In this document: piece after piece, positions 36,148-44,686 of the stretch | Layout: the number at the start of each line of letters is the position of its first letter | Numbering within the stretch: position 1 is the first letter of the stretch | Source of the DNA: an uncultured bacterium | GTDB taxonomy: Bacteria > Cyanobacteriota > Vampirovibrionia > Gastranaerophilales > Gastranaerophilaceae | Direction: 5' to 3' | Length of the DNA stretch: 63,550 nucleotides | Assembly: GCA_900549855.1 (NCBI GenBank) | Contig: URPS01000008.1 | Location: 1-63,550, forward strand | Notes under the pieces: generated by a model | What the model was told of the DNA's origin: nothing | What the model saw: the letters and a program-made list of their open reading frames with translations, nothing else | Databases searched by the model: none | Program-made: the position numbers and the translations under genes

Positions 36148-38871
36148 TTATGCTTTCTTTATTTCCGTCAATGTCGGATCCAATAATCTTCTGCCAATAT
36201 TATCAAAATTTATTGAAAACAAAGTTTTGTTACCATACTTTATCATTTTTTCGACAACACCACTACCATATTTTGCGTGAATTACGGTATCACCTTGCTG
36301 AATAGGGTCGCTCATAACCATATCTTCTTGTGGAATATCAGCATCATATACAGGAACAATAGGTGTTGAAGAATTTTTTGTTTCTAATATTTCATTATTA
36401 TCATCTTGAGCTTTTAAATCTATAGTTTCATCTGGTTCTTCAAGAATTCCATCTTCTTCTGTCGCAGCCAGCTCTTCTAAAGTATTATCACTATCAGAAA
36501 CTTCTTGCAGTAATTCTTGTTCATCATCACTATTGAGTTCATCAATAAAATCTAAATCCGATTCTGAAATATCATCATCTTTTCTAGTAGTAAATACCTT
36601 ATCAACATCTTTAACAATCTGTTCATCAATAATTTCAGCAGGTTGTTCGTCTTCTGCAATATCTACAATAATGTCATCAGCATCCGCATCTGACGGGTCA
36701 AGTTCAACGAGTTCTTCAAAATCTGAATTATCATCTTCTAGTGGTACTACATTTTCTTCTATTTCTTCCTGTAAATTTTCTTCGACATCTTCTACAGAAG
36801 TTTCTTCCGGCAAATCTTCCTCTAACGGCAGAGAATCATCTAAATCTAAATCAATACCAGCAGGAACCTCAATTTCTGATTCATTTTCATCTTCTATCGG
36901 ATGATATTCTTCAATTTCTTGCAAACTCTCGTCATCATTTTCCGGTTCAGAAATTTCTAATGCTTCACCTTCAAACTGTTCTGCCATTGGAATTTGTTCA
37001 ACTATTTCATCTTCACGAATTTCTTCAGGCGCAAAATCAGCGATTTCTTCATAACTAGGTTCAATAGTAGAGTCATCCATAAGAATTTCTTCTACCGGCA
37101 ATTCCTCAAAATCATCTGATGATATATTCTCTAAATCATCATCAACAACCTCATTCTCTTCAGTCTCAGTTTCGTCATCCAAATCAATTTCAGCAATTTC
37201 ATCTTCTGAAAAATCGGATTCTTCCAACTCTTGTTCAGACATCGCTTCTTCTGGTTCGTCGTTTTCAACGTCTTCTGACTCTTCTTCAAAATCCTCTTCT
37301 GAAAGATTTTCTTCTTCAGAATCAGAAAACATATCAACAGGTGGTGGAGTCAACTCTTCTTTTGTTATTTCAGAAATTAAAGCATCTGATTTTTGGTCAA
37401 TATTATCAATTATTTCTTCTTTAGTAACAGTACTTTCAGGTTCAACTGTTTCTAAAACTGTTTCATCTAATTGAACATCATCCTGCACTGCATTTTCTTG
37501 AATATTTATACTTTCAACCGGCACATCACCAGCTTCTTGTTGCATTTTTTGAGGTGCAGGCAATGCAATTATCTCGTTTAATTCTTCATCTTGTTCCGAT
37601 AATTGCTCAGTAACTTCTTCATCTTTTTCTTCAATCAGCTCTGTGGAATTACTCCTAATATTCTCTACAGATTCTTCTAACATTCTTGGAGTCGGAATTA
37701 CATCTTCAATGACTTTGGTTTGCGACACAAGTGGTATATAGTTTACACCTTCACCGGCTATTAAATACTCACTCTTTTTCATTGAACTAAGGAATGTATT
37801 ATAGACTTTGAATATCTGATTATTAGCAATTGATGGTTCAACAATAAAATTATCAAAATAATTTTTGATATCGTTCAAATACTTAAATCTGGAATGTGTA
37901 ATAAATGTTGTAGAAACATGCTCATTTTGCATAATTTTCTTTAAATTCTTTTTAGATGTAGTATTTGAAAGTTCAAAAATAACTTGAGTATTTTGTTTTT
38001 CTTCTAATTTTTCATACAAATAAGCTAAATAACGATTTTGGAATGCTGAATCTAATTTGGACAAATCGATTACAGAACATTTCGCATCAAGAATCTTATC
38101 AATTCTTTTTACTTCACTATCATCTGCTGCAAAATATCCGAGCCTATCAAATTTTGCGAGTTTATTTTTCAGAACTAATAGTTTAAAAATGTGCGACTTA
38201 TCAACCATTTCATCAACGATTGATTTCAATACCCTAAATGGTAAAAATGGCACAGTTTTTGAATATTCTGATAAATCTTTAAAGATATCAACAATCATAG
38301 ATTTACTGTCAGAAGTCGCATCGTTTAAGCAATCTTCATACATAAATGCTAAAGATTCTGTATCTAGAGGTAATTTAAAATCAACACCGGCAACATACTT
38401 GTTGGCTTCCACAATACCTAATGTATCAATAATTATTACATTTTTATTTATATTATTAAACTGTTTTGAAAGATTTCTTACTATAATATTATTGTTTTTT
38501 TTATCGTCAATACTTGCAATCATTTTTTTGTCAAAAGCTGACGCATCAACAATAATACTAATATCCTTTTTAGGTGTAACTCCAGCTATAACCGGATTTT
38601 TTGCATTGATTGAATTATTTAATATATTAAAAGTAAATTCTTTTATTTCAGAATCTACAGAAGGTAGAGATTTATCATACTGTTGCAAATCTCCATCAAA
38701 AAGGAATAAAAATTTTGCACTTGCAATATGTTTGCCTGCAATATCTCTAAGTTGCATAACCTGCGCAACGTATTTTTTGCCAGAATCATCTATTTGCACA
38801 AAAGAAGACAAAAATACATTGTCATCTGCCTCAAATTTTATAAACCCATCTCTTACTTCTATAATATTCAT
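36148..38871 (-). CDS. HerA-like (degenerate) N-domain, acidic linker, Tudor-like C-domain
   Basis: A 907-residue mosaic. Residues about 1-430 are mixed alpha/beta; their layout (beta start, IIVDASAF, NVIIIDTLG, CSVIDLSKL, THSRFKYLNDI, GEGVNYIPLVSQ) is reminiscent of HerA/DUF87 ATPases, but the P-loop GxxGxGKS is missing. Residues about 440-830 are a very acidic, Ser/Glu/Asp-rich disordered linker. The final 55 residues (GDTVIHAKYGSGVVEKMIKYG...FDNIGRRLLDPTL) look like the Tudor or RID fold at the C terminus of UvrD/PcrA and in CarD. Such domains bind RNA polymerase or DNA. The start is the ATG at 38871. The function is unknown; a transcription-linked or chromosome factor is my guess. Confidence 0.7.
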   Translation of the reverse strand: MNIIEVRDGFIKFEADDNVFLSSFVQIDDSGKKYVAQVMQLRDIAGKHIASAKFLFLFDGDLQQYDKSLPSVDSEIKEFTFNILNNSINAKNPVIAGVTPKKDISIIVDASAFDKKMIASIDDKKNNNIIVRNLSKQFNNINKNVIIIDTLGIVEANKYVAGVDFKLPLDTESLAFMYEDCLNDATSDSKSMIVDIFKDLSEYSKTVPFLPFRVLKSIVDEMVDKSHIFKLLVLKNKLAKFDRLGYFAADDSEVKRIDKILDAKCSVIDLSKLDSAFQNRYLAYLYEKLEEKQNTQVIFELSNTTSKKNLKKIMQNEHVSTTFITHSRFKYLNDIKNYFDNFIVEPSIANNQIFKVYNTFLSSMKKSEYLIAGEGVNYIPLVSQTKVIEDVIPTPRMLEESVENIRSNSTELIEEKDEEVTEQLSEQDEELNEIIALPAPQKMQQEAGDVPVESINIQENAVQDDVQLDETVLETVEPESTVTKEEIIDNIDQKSDALISEITKEELTPPPVDMFSDSEEENLSEEDFEEESEDVENDEPEEAMSEQELEESDFSEDEIAEIDLDDETETEENEVVDDDLENISSDDFEELPVEEILMDDSTIEPSYEEIADFAPEEIREDEIVEQIPMAEQFEGEALEISEPENDDESLQEIEEYHPIEDENESEIEVPAGIDLDLDDSLPLEEDLPEETSVEDVEENLQEEIEENVVPLEDDNSDFEELVELDPSDADADDIIVDIAEDEQPAEIIDEQIVKDVDKVFTTRKDDDISESDLDFIDELNSDDEQELLQEVSDSDNTLEELAATEEDGILEEPDETIDLKAQDDNNEILETKNSSTPIVPVYDADIPQEDMVMSDPIQQGDTVIHAKYGSGVVEKMIKYGNKTLFSINFDNIGRRLLDPTLTEIKKA

Positions 38872-38957
38872 CAAGAAAATTTTACCATAAACATGCTTTT
38901 TTCAATATTTTATTTACAATTTGATACCAAAATTTATTTTTGTGATTTAATAAAAGT

Positions 38958-40154
38958 ATGAGAGAACTAATTTTAAACAACAATATCAAAGTTTGTGTAA
39001 AACAGAATAAAAACACACCACGTGTAGCTTTAACGCTAAATTTATCAATATCTGAACCGGAAAAATTTTCAGGTGAATATTCATTAATGAATAGACTTCT
39101 TTTGAAAGGAACAAAAAAATATTCTTCAGAAGAACTTTCAACGATTTTAGATGAAAATGCTATTGATTTTTCAACAGAAATGAAACTTGATTATTTACGT
39201 TTCAGATTTGTGTGTCTAAATGAAGATTTTGAAAAAGCGTTAGAAATTCTAAGAGAAGTTATACTAAATTCTACTTTTGATGAATTTGAAAAAGAAAGAG
39301 TAAAACTAAAGGGTGAACTTACTGCAGAACTAGACTCTGCAAAGGTTAAAGTTTCTGATTTATTCACTAAAACTATTTATAAAAATCATTATTACGGGAA
39401 TAGTTACACAAAAGTACTTGAAACACTCGACAAAATTAATGGCGACGAAGTAAAACAAGCTTACTTTAACATTTTGAAGAACAGTACTAAGACTTTGGCT
39501 TTAGTCGGAGATGTTGATGACACTTTATTAGAAAAATATTTAAGCGACATTCCTAATTCTATCGAAACAGAATCACACATTGTTTCACCAAATCCCATTG
39601 AACAAGAATATGGCGAAATTATCAAAAAGGATGCTAATCAGGCACAAATTATTCAAGGTTGGATTGTTCCTACAATTGGAGAGCCGGAATATCCTGTATT
39701 TATGTTAATAAATGTTATCTTAGGCGCAAGTGGACTTTCTTCAAGATTGTTCCTAGAACTTAGAGAAAAGAAAGGACTTGCATATACGGTTAGAACATCT
39801 TATGAAACTCATAGAAAATCTGCTGTATTTAGCATTTATATCGGAACAGAACCTTCTAACATAAAAACATCTATTGCCGGTTTTAAAGAAGAAATCGAAA
39901 AAATTAAAACAATTCCGGTTAGCGAAACAGAGTTAAAAAATGCTGTAAACAATTTAATAGGCAAACAGCAATTTGTAACCGAAACAAATTCACAACAAGC
40001 AAACATGATGGCTTATTACTCTATCATGGGTAAACCTTTTGAATATCAAAAAGCGGTAGTAGAAATGCTACACAAAGTCACACCTAATGATATTCTAAGC
40101 TGTGCAAATAAATACTTTACAGATGATTATGTTTTATCAATCATTAAACCATAG
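38958..40154 (+). CDS. M16 peptidase-like protein lacking active-site residues
   Basis: A 398-residue single-module pair of M16 domains. The family's HxxEH zinc motif is replaced: in alignment with G-x-AHFLEHMLFKGT this protein has GEYSLMNRLLLKGT, so both His and the Glu are gone. The C-terminal half keeps LREKKGLAYTV and the substrate-gripping R/Y pair (SSRLFLELREKKGLAYTVR). This is the pattern of a non-catalytic M16 subunit that works with an active partner; none is adjacent. It is probably a periplasmic or cytoplasmic peptide-binding subunit. It heads a run with mpaA-like and uppS. Confidence 0.85.
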   Translation: MRELILNNNIKVCVKQNKNTPRVALTLNLSISEPEKFSGEYSLMNRLLLKGTKKYSSEELSTILDENAIDFSTEMKLDYLRFRFVCLNEDFEKALEILREVILNSTFDEFEKERVKLKGELTAELDSAKVKVSDLFTKTIYKNHYYGNSYTKVLETLDKINGDEVKQAYFNILKNSTKTLALVGDVDDTLLEKYLSDIPNSIETESHIVSPNPIEQEYGEIIKKDANQAQIIQGWIVPTIGEPEYPVFMLINVILGASGLSSRLFLELREKKGLAYTVRTSYETHRKSAVFSIYIGTEPSNIKTSIAGFKEEIEKIKTIPVSETELKNAVNNLIGKQQFVTETNSQQANMMAYYSIMGKPFEYQKAVVEMLHKVTPNDILSCANKYFTDDYVLSIIKP

Positions 40155-40165
40155 GATTTTATGCA

Positions 40166-40780
40166 ATGGTAATAACAGCAGACGGCAATTCTATTGATTT
40201 AATTAATAACAAAATACATAATAAGGTTCTTGTTATCGGTTGTATGCATGGAGATGAACCGCAAGGGGAGTATCTTATTAATGAATATCTCAAAGATCAT
40301 TCCAACACAAAGATATCATTCATTCCTTGCCTAAATCCTGACGGAGTCAAAGCTCAAACTCGTGTAAATTCAAATGGTGTTGACTTAAACCGAAATTTCC
40401 CGACAAAAAACTGGGAACTTACAGAAAAGAATAATTTCTACGGCGGGAATGAACCTGCCAGCGAAATTGAAACACGATTTTTGATTAGTGTAATAGATGA
40501 ATTTAAACCGGAATTAATTCTAACCTTACACGCTCCGTACAAAGTCGTTAATTATGATGGAAATGCTTTGGATATTGCAAAAAGAATTTCAGAAATAATA
40601 AAATATCCGGTAGAAGCTTCTATAGGCTATCCGACACCCGGAAGTTTTGGAACTTGGGCAGGAATTGAAAGAAACATTCCGACTATTACACTTGAATTAG
40701 ATGAAGAAATTGAAGTAAAAGAATTAAGGAAACCGGTTTTTGAAATATTTAAAATGTTAGAAAATTTCAAAAACTCATAA
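40166..40780 (+). CDS. M14-family peptidase, murein peptide amidase A-like
   Basis: A 204-residue zinc carboxypeptidase. The zinc ligands are visible in CMHGDEPQGEY (His28, Glu31) and in TLHAPYK (about His121). The substrate-binding motif is NPDGVKAQTRVNSNGVDLNRNFP, and the catalytic glutamate is probably in ITLELDEE. The length and NRNFP resemble MpaA, which splits L-Ala-gamma-D-Glu from meso-diaminopimelate during murein recycling. There is no signal peptide, consistent with cytoplasmic recycling. It lies between the M16 gene and uppS, a cell-wall context. Confidence 0.85.
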   Translation: MVITADGNSIDLINNKIHNKVLVIGCMHGDEPQGEYLINEYLKDHSNTKISFIPCLNPDGVKAQTRVNSNGVDLNRNFPTKNWELTEKNNFYGGNEPASEIETRFLISVIDEFKPELILTLHAPYKVVNYDGNALDIAKRISEIIKYPVEASIGYPTPGSFGTWAGIERNIPTITLELDEEIEVKELRKPVFEIFKMLENFKNS

Positions 40781-40807
40781 TACTGAAATAATTTTAAGGA
40801 ATTAAGA

Positions 40808-41512
40808 ATGGAAGATATAAAAAAAATTGTAGATGAATGCAAACTAAAACACATTGCAATAATTATGGATGGAAACAGACGTTGGGCTAAAGAAAGGAAT
40901 TTACCATCCGCACTAGGCCATAAAAAAGGAGTTGATGCTCTAAAAGCTGCGATGAGAGCTTGCGATGATTTCGGAATCAAGTATCTTACTGTGTACGCAT
41001 TTTCGACAGAAAATTGGAACAGAAAACCGGAAGAAGTTAATTTCTTAATGGATTTATTAGGACAAACTCTTAAAAACGAACTTAAAGAAATGCACGAAAA
41101 TAATGTTGTTATTTCTTTTATAGGTGATACCACAAAATTAAGTCCAAAATTACAAGAAATTCTTAAAAATTCTGTTGAAACTACAAAAAATAACACTGGT
41201 GTTAATCTACAAATTGCGTTTAACTACGGTTCCAGAGATGAAATAGTTCATGCCGTTAAAGAAATTATCAACTCAGGCGAAACAAATATTACAGAAGAAA
41301 CAATTTCAAAACACTTATATACAAAAAACATTCCTGATCCGGATTTATTAATCAGAACTGGCGGAGAAATGCGTGTTTCTAATTACTTGCTATGGCAAAT
41401 TGCTTATGCAGAATTTATTGTTATTGATAAATTCTGGCCGGAATTTGATAAAGAAACACTTGCAAGTTGTGTTAAAGAATACAAACGCAGAAACAGAAGA
41501 TTTGGGAAGTAA
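40808..41512 (+). CDS. uppS: Isoprenyl (undecaprenyl) diphosphate synthase
   Basis: UppS adds isoprene units in cis to make undecaprenyl diphosphate, the lipid carrier for cell-wall sugars. The 234-residue protein has the family motifs IAIIMDGNRRWAKER (catalytic Asp), GHKKGVDALKAAM, YAFSTENWNR, LQIAFNYGSRDEI and the terminal PDLLIRTGGEMRVSNYLLWQIAYAE. The start is the ATG at 40808. It is 27 bases after the mpaA-like gene. Confidence 0.97.
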   Translation: MEDIKKIVDECKLKHIAIIMDGNRRWAKERNLPSALGHKKGVDALKAAMRACDDFGIKYLTVYAFSTENWNRKPEEVNFLMDLLGQTLKNELKEMHENNVVISFIGDTTKLSPKLQEILKNSVETTKNNTGVNLQIAFNYGSRDEIVHAVKEIINSGETNITEETISKHLYTKNIPDPDLLIRTGGEMRVSNYLLWQIAYAEFIVIDKFWPEFDKETLASCVKEYKRRNRRFGK

Positions 41513-41520
41513 TATTAAAT

Positions 41521-41856
41521 CTAGATTGCCAGATTTAAAACAGCACCCTCGTCAAATTTTTTTACGATTGAATATATTTTTTGTTCATTAGCAGGAGTTG
41601 ACATAAAGTATGCCTCTTTACTCCAAGGCAGAAATATTGCACCAAATCCGTTTGAAAAAAAATAAGCCTTATTTCTTATTTTTTGTGCAAGACTAATTTT
41701 ATCATTAGCTGTATTATTACATATAAATGTATTATGTCCTAAACAACTGTAACCATAGCTTTCCAGTTTTTTAGCCAAAATTCGTGTTTTATCATAATCA
41801 TCAGATGATAACTTTATACCATTAAAGCTAGTACCGTTATTAAAATTTATCTGCAT
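41521..41856 (-). CDS. Small conserved protein, paralogue of the window-end gene
   Basis: A 111-residue protein, function unknown. After a variable MQINFNNGT it reads SFNGIKLSSDDYDKTRIL, then GYSCLGHNTFICNNT and GFGAIFLPWSKEAYFMSTP. A truncated plus-strand gene at 63255 shares about three quarters of its residues over this stretch, with the same order of invariant blocks. The short N-terminal SFNGI is reminiscent of a recurrent tag in small proteins of this genome. There is no signal peptide or membrane segment. It converges with uppS, with an eight-base gap between the two stop codons. Confidence 0.8.
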   Translation of the reverse strand: MQINFNNGTSFNGIKLSSDDYDKTRILAKKLESYGYSCLGHNTFICNNTANDKISLAQKIRNKAYFFSNGFGAIFLPWSKEAYFMSTPANEQKIYSIVKKFDEGAVLNLAI

Positions 41857-42084
41857 TTACACACATCTCCTATTCAGTAACTTATTTTACAATATTTATT
41901 TTTACATTGCAACATTAAAAACAAAAGTCATACTTTACTTTTATTCATATTTGTAGTAATTTTTAGGGGTAAATTAATGTATATATAATTACAGAATAGG
42001 GAGTAAACGAGGCGAAAAAGAGAGCCGCTAAAAGCTTATTTTATTCGAAGAATTTGCTCCAAATATTAGAAAAGGAGAACTCAA

Positions 42085-43044
42085 ATGAGTGAAAGAAAAT
42101 TAGTAGGAACAGGCGAAATGTTCAGAAAAGCATTAGCTGGCGGATACGCTATCGGTGCTTACAACGTTAACAACATGGAAATTTTGCAAGGTATTGCAGA
42201 AGCTGCTGAAGAAACAAGATCACCAATCATTCTTCAAGTTTCAGCAGGTGCAAGAAAATATGCTAACCAAACTTACCTTATCAAATTGGTAGAAGCAGCT
42301 CTTGCTACAACTACAGTGCCTATAGCACTTCACCTTGATCACGGTGCAGACTTTGAAATCTGTAAAGCTTGTATTGATGGTGGTTTCTCTTCTGTTATGA
42401 TCGACGGTTCTAGATTCCCATTCGAAGAAAATGTTGCTCTTACTAAGAAAGTTGTTGAATACGCTCACGAAAGAGGAGTTTCAGTTGAAGCTGAACTTGG
42501 TAAATTAGCTGGTGTTGAAGATGACGTTAACGTTGATGCTAAAGATGCTAAATATACTAACGTTAAAGAAGCTGTTGAATTCGTTAAACAAACTGGTTGT
42601 GATTCTCTTGCAATCGCTATCGGTACTTCTCACGGTGCTTACAAATTCAAAGGTGAAGCTAAATTAGACTTCGACAGACTTAAAGAAATTAAAGATGCAC
42701 TTAAAGAAGCTGGTTTCGGTGATTACCCAATCGTTCTTCACGGTTCATCTTCAGTTCCTAAAGAATTCGTTGCTAAATGTAACAAATACGGTGGTAACTT
42801 ACCTGATGCACAAGGTGTTCCAGAAGATATGCTTAACTACGCTTCTAAACATGGTGTAGCTAAAATCAACATCGATACAGACTTACGTCTAGCTATGACT
42901 TCTACTATCAGAGAATTCTTCATCGAACATCCTGAAAAATTCGACCCACGTGAATACATGGGACCTGGTAGAACTGCTGTTAAAGAAATGGTTATGCACA
43001 AAATGCGTGACGTTCTTGGAACAGCTGGTCACGCTGACGACTAG
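42085..43044 (+). CDS. fba: Fructose-bisphosphate aldolase, class II
   Basis: A zinc-dependent aldolase of glycolysis and gluconeogenesis that splits fructose 1,6-bisphosphate. The 319-residue protein has the metal-binding HLDHGADFE (about 90-98), DGSRFPFEENV, VEAELGKLAG, HGSSSVP and the phosphate-binding KINIDTDLRLA. Codon use is visibly biased towards GTT/GCT/AAA, in line with high expression. The ATG has RBS AAAAGGAG; the leader of about 95 bases, after a TATAAT-like element near 41985, has no riboswitch I recognise. Its TAG stop is followed immediately by repeat R3. Confidence 0.97.
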   Translation: MSERKLVGTGEMFRKALAGGYAIGAYNVNNMEILQGIAEAAEETRSPIILQVSAGARKYANQTYLIKLVEAALATTTVPIALHLDHGADFEICKACIDGGFSSVMIDGSRFPFEENVALTKKVVEYAHERGVSVEAELGKLAGVEDDVNVDAKDAKYTNVKEAVEFVKQTGCDSLAIAIGTSHGAYKFKGEAKLDFDRLKEIKDALKEAGFGDYPIVLHGSSSVPKEFVAKCNKYGGNLPDAQGVPEDMLNYASKHGVAKINIDTDLRLAMTSTIREFFIEHPEKFDPREYMGPGRTAVKEMVMHKMRDVLGTAGHADD

Positions 43045-43150
43045 TGCTACGCACGTAGACATTGGGTCGGCTGCTTGGTGAATATTACTGGTTAGTATTA
43101 AAACATCCAGCTCCGCCTCTAAATGAAACTACAAGTTGTACGTAGACACA
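43042..43150 (+). repeat. Dispersed repeat R3, copy 1
   Basis: The element begins at the TAG stop of the aldolase gene. 43042-43074 is identical, base for base (33 bases), to the reverse complement of 52732-52764, where it likewise begins at a stop codon. The core contains ACGCACGTAGACATTGGG and CAGCTCCGCCTC, and it ends in TACGTAGACAC. Confidence 0.85.
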
Positions 43151-43318
43151 AATAAAAACTGCGCGTCATAGAACAAGTAGTGAGCGTTCCCTCTCCTCGG
43201 GGGAGTTTTCTACTTTACTTACCAGTAAGTAGTTTAAACTACAAGTTAGTAAGTGTATTGTAATGGGTGGGGGCTAATTTAATATAAATAAAACCTAATA
43301 CACCTAATAAATATACGC
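43150..43318. repeat. R1 copy and flanks between aldolase and flagellin
   Basis: Includes GTTCCCTCTCCTCGGGGGAG and GGGTGGGGGCTAATTT (near 43188-43280), the R1 arms, separated by about 60 bases of direct or inverted TTACTAG-like sequence. No gene. Confidence 0.6.
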
Positions 43319-43351
43319 AAAAGCAAGGGCTGAAAAGTCCTTGCTTTTTTT
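43319..43351. terminator. Bidirectional terminator between aldolase and flagellin
   Basis: AGCAAGG (43322-43328) pairs with CCTTGCT (43339-43345); it is preceded by an A-tract and followed by seven Ts. Confidence 0.85.
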
Positions 43352-43373
43352 AGGGTAATGTATCCCAAAATCA

Positions 43374-44228
43374 TTATAACAAGTTTAGGGCAATACTTGG
43401 TGTTTGGTTTGCTGTTGCAAGTAATGTTGCTGAAGCTTGTTGTAAAATTTGAGCCTTGATATAGTTTGAAGATTCTTCTGCTACATCGGCATCTCTTAAT
43501 GTTGATAATGAAGATGTTATGTTTTCAGTCTGTACAGAAATTGATTCCACAGCTGATTCGATTCGGTTTTGAGCAGCACCTAAAGTAGTTGTTCTAGCTG
43601 AAATTTCATTAATTACACTATCAATCTTATCTAACATAGAACTTGCAGTTGTACCTTTTGTTAAACCAGCACATTTTGAAGCAACAACATCTTTATCTTC
43701 TCCAAATAATGACTTAATATCACCTTTTTTGAATAATGAAGAATCTAAAGTGATTTGGCTATCTGTAGCACTATATAAACCAACTTGAAGGTTGATGTCT
43801 TTCATAGAGCCATCCATCATCTTCAAACCATTGAATTCACAGTTTGCTGCAATTCTGTCTACTTCATCAAGTCTTGCAGTAATTTCTGATTGAATTGCTT
43901 TTAATGAATCAGAGCCGTAAGTTCCGTTTGCAGCTTGTTCTGTCAAATCTCTTACACGTTGTAAGTGAGATGAAACTAGGGAATAAGTATCTTCCAATGT
44001 TGTTAGCATATCAGCACCGGTTGCTGCGTTGTCTGCTGCTACATCCAATGAACCTAATTGAGTGTTCCAATTTGTTGCAATTGAATAACCTGCTGCGTTG
44101 TCTTTTGCATGGTTAATTTTGTAACCGGTTGTCATTCTTTCAATTGCTTGGTTCAATGAAGTGGTCGCCTTGCTCAAGTTTGATTGAACGATCATTGAAG
44201 ATAGGTTTGTGTTAATTGTTAGTGCCAT
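43374..44228 (-). CDS. fliC: Flagellin
   Basis: A 284-residue, short flagellin with complete D0/D1 domains and little variable region. N-terminal residues MALTINTNLSSMIVQSNL and QAIERMTTGYKINHAKDNAAGYSI; C-terminal NRIESAVESISVQTENITSSL, ADVAEESSNYIKAQILQQASATLL, ending LNLL. It would build the main filament; it is secreted by the flagellar export apparatus without a cleaved signal. RBS GGAG at 44233. No other flagellar gene is nearby. A motif pair (attccacatt 44292-44301, tcgttacaaa 44342-44351) is shared with the upstream region of the GLUG flagellin. Confidence 0.96.
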   Translation of the reverse strand: MALTINTNLSSMIVQSNLSKATTSLNQAIERMTTGYKINHAKDNAAGYSIATNWNTQLGSLDVAADNAATGADMLTTLEDTYSLVSSHLQRVRDLTEQAANGTYGSDSLKAIQSEITARLDEVDRIAANCEFNGLKMMDGSMKDINLQVGLYSATDSQITLDSSLFKKGDIKSLFGEDKDVVASKCAGLTKGTTASSMLDKIDSVINEISARTTTLGAAQNRIESAVESISVQTENITSSLSTLRDADVAEESSNYIKAQILQQASATLLATANQTPSIALNLL

Positions 44229-44405
44229 GTTATACTCCTTTCTGGCTTATCCTACTAATGCGTCCTTGCATTTGTTTCCCATATTTGGTTAATTCCACAT
44301 TTCAAAAATTAATAACGCTTCTTGAAGAAATTTGTTACATATCGTTACAAATAAGACGTTATACATTCGTTCGTGATATAATACTGGAGAGGATAGGAGC
44401 CTAAT

Positions 44406-44615
44406 ATGGGGAAAATAATAATTGATAACAATCGTTGCAAATCTTGCTACATTTGTACGACTACGTGTCCTAAGGGATTAATAAAAAAAAGCAGCAAAAC
44501 CAACAGACTTGGAGATTATATGGTCGAATTTGATGACCCAAAAGGAGAGTGTATAGGATGCGCAATGTGCGCAAAACGCTGTCCGGATATGGCGATAACA
44601 GAAGTTTATAGGTAG
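44406..44615 (+). CDS. korD: 2-oxoglutarate ferredoxin oxidoreductase, ferredoxin-like delta subunit
   Basis: A 69-residue protein with two 4Fe-4S motifs: CKSCYICTTTCP (residues 11-22) and CIGCAMCAKRCPD. In the Kor complex this subunit wires electrons from the TPP site to free ferredoxin. It is the first gene of korD-korA-korB-korC. The start is the ATG at 44406; the upstream GGAG lies close by (44394-44397). Confidence 0.9.
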   Translation: MGKIIIDNNRCKSCYICTTTCPKGLIKKSSKTNRLGDYMVEFDDPKGECIGCAMCAKRCPDMAITEVYR

Positions 44616-44686
44616 TGAACAGTGAGTAGTGAATAGATATAGTAATGTCCACTCACCACTCACCATTCACTAAATTGGAGATTTTA

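Noticed and set aside
36533..37424. Serine-rich and glutamine/leucine-rich frames antisense to the acidic protein
   Set aside because: They mirror the acidic low-complexity coding region and have no RBS.
41990..42084. Possible riboswitch in the aldolase leader
   Set aside because: I could not find the conserved core of a known class in this 95-base leader.
43045..43373. CRISPR array
   Set aside because: The repeats are of unequal length and not regularly spaced with unique spacers.
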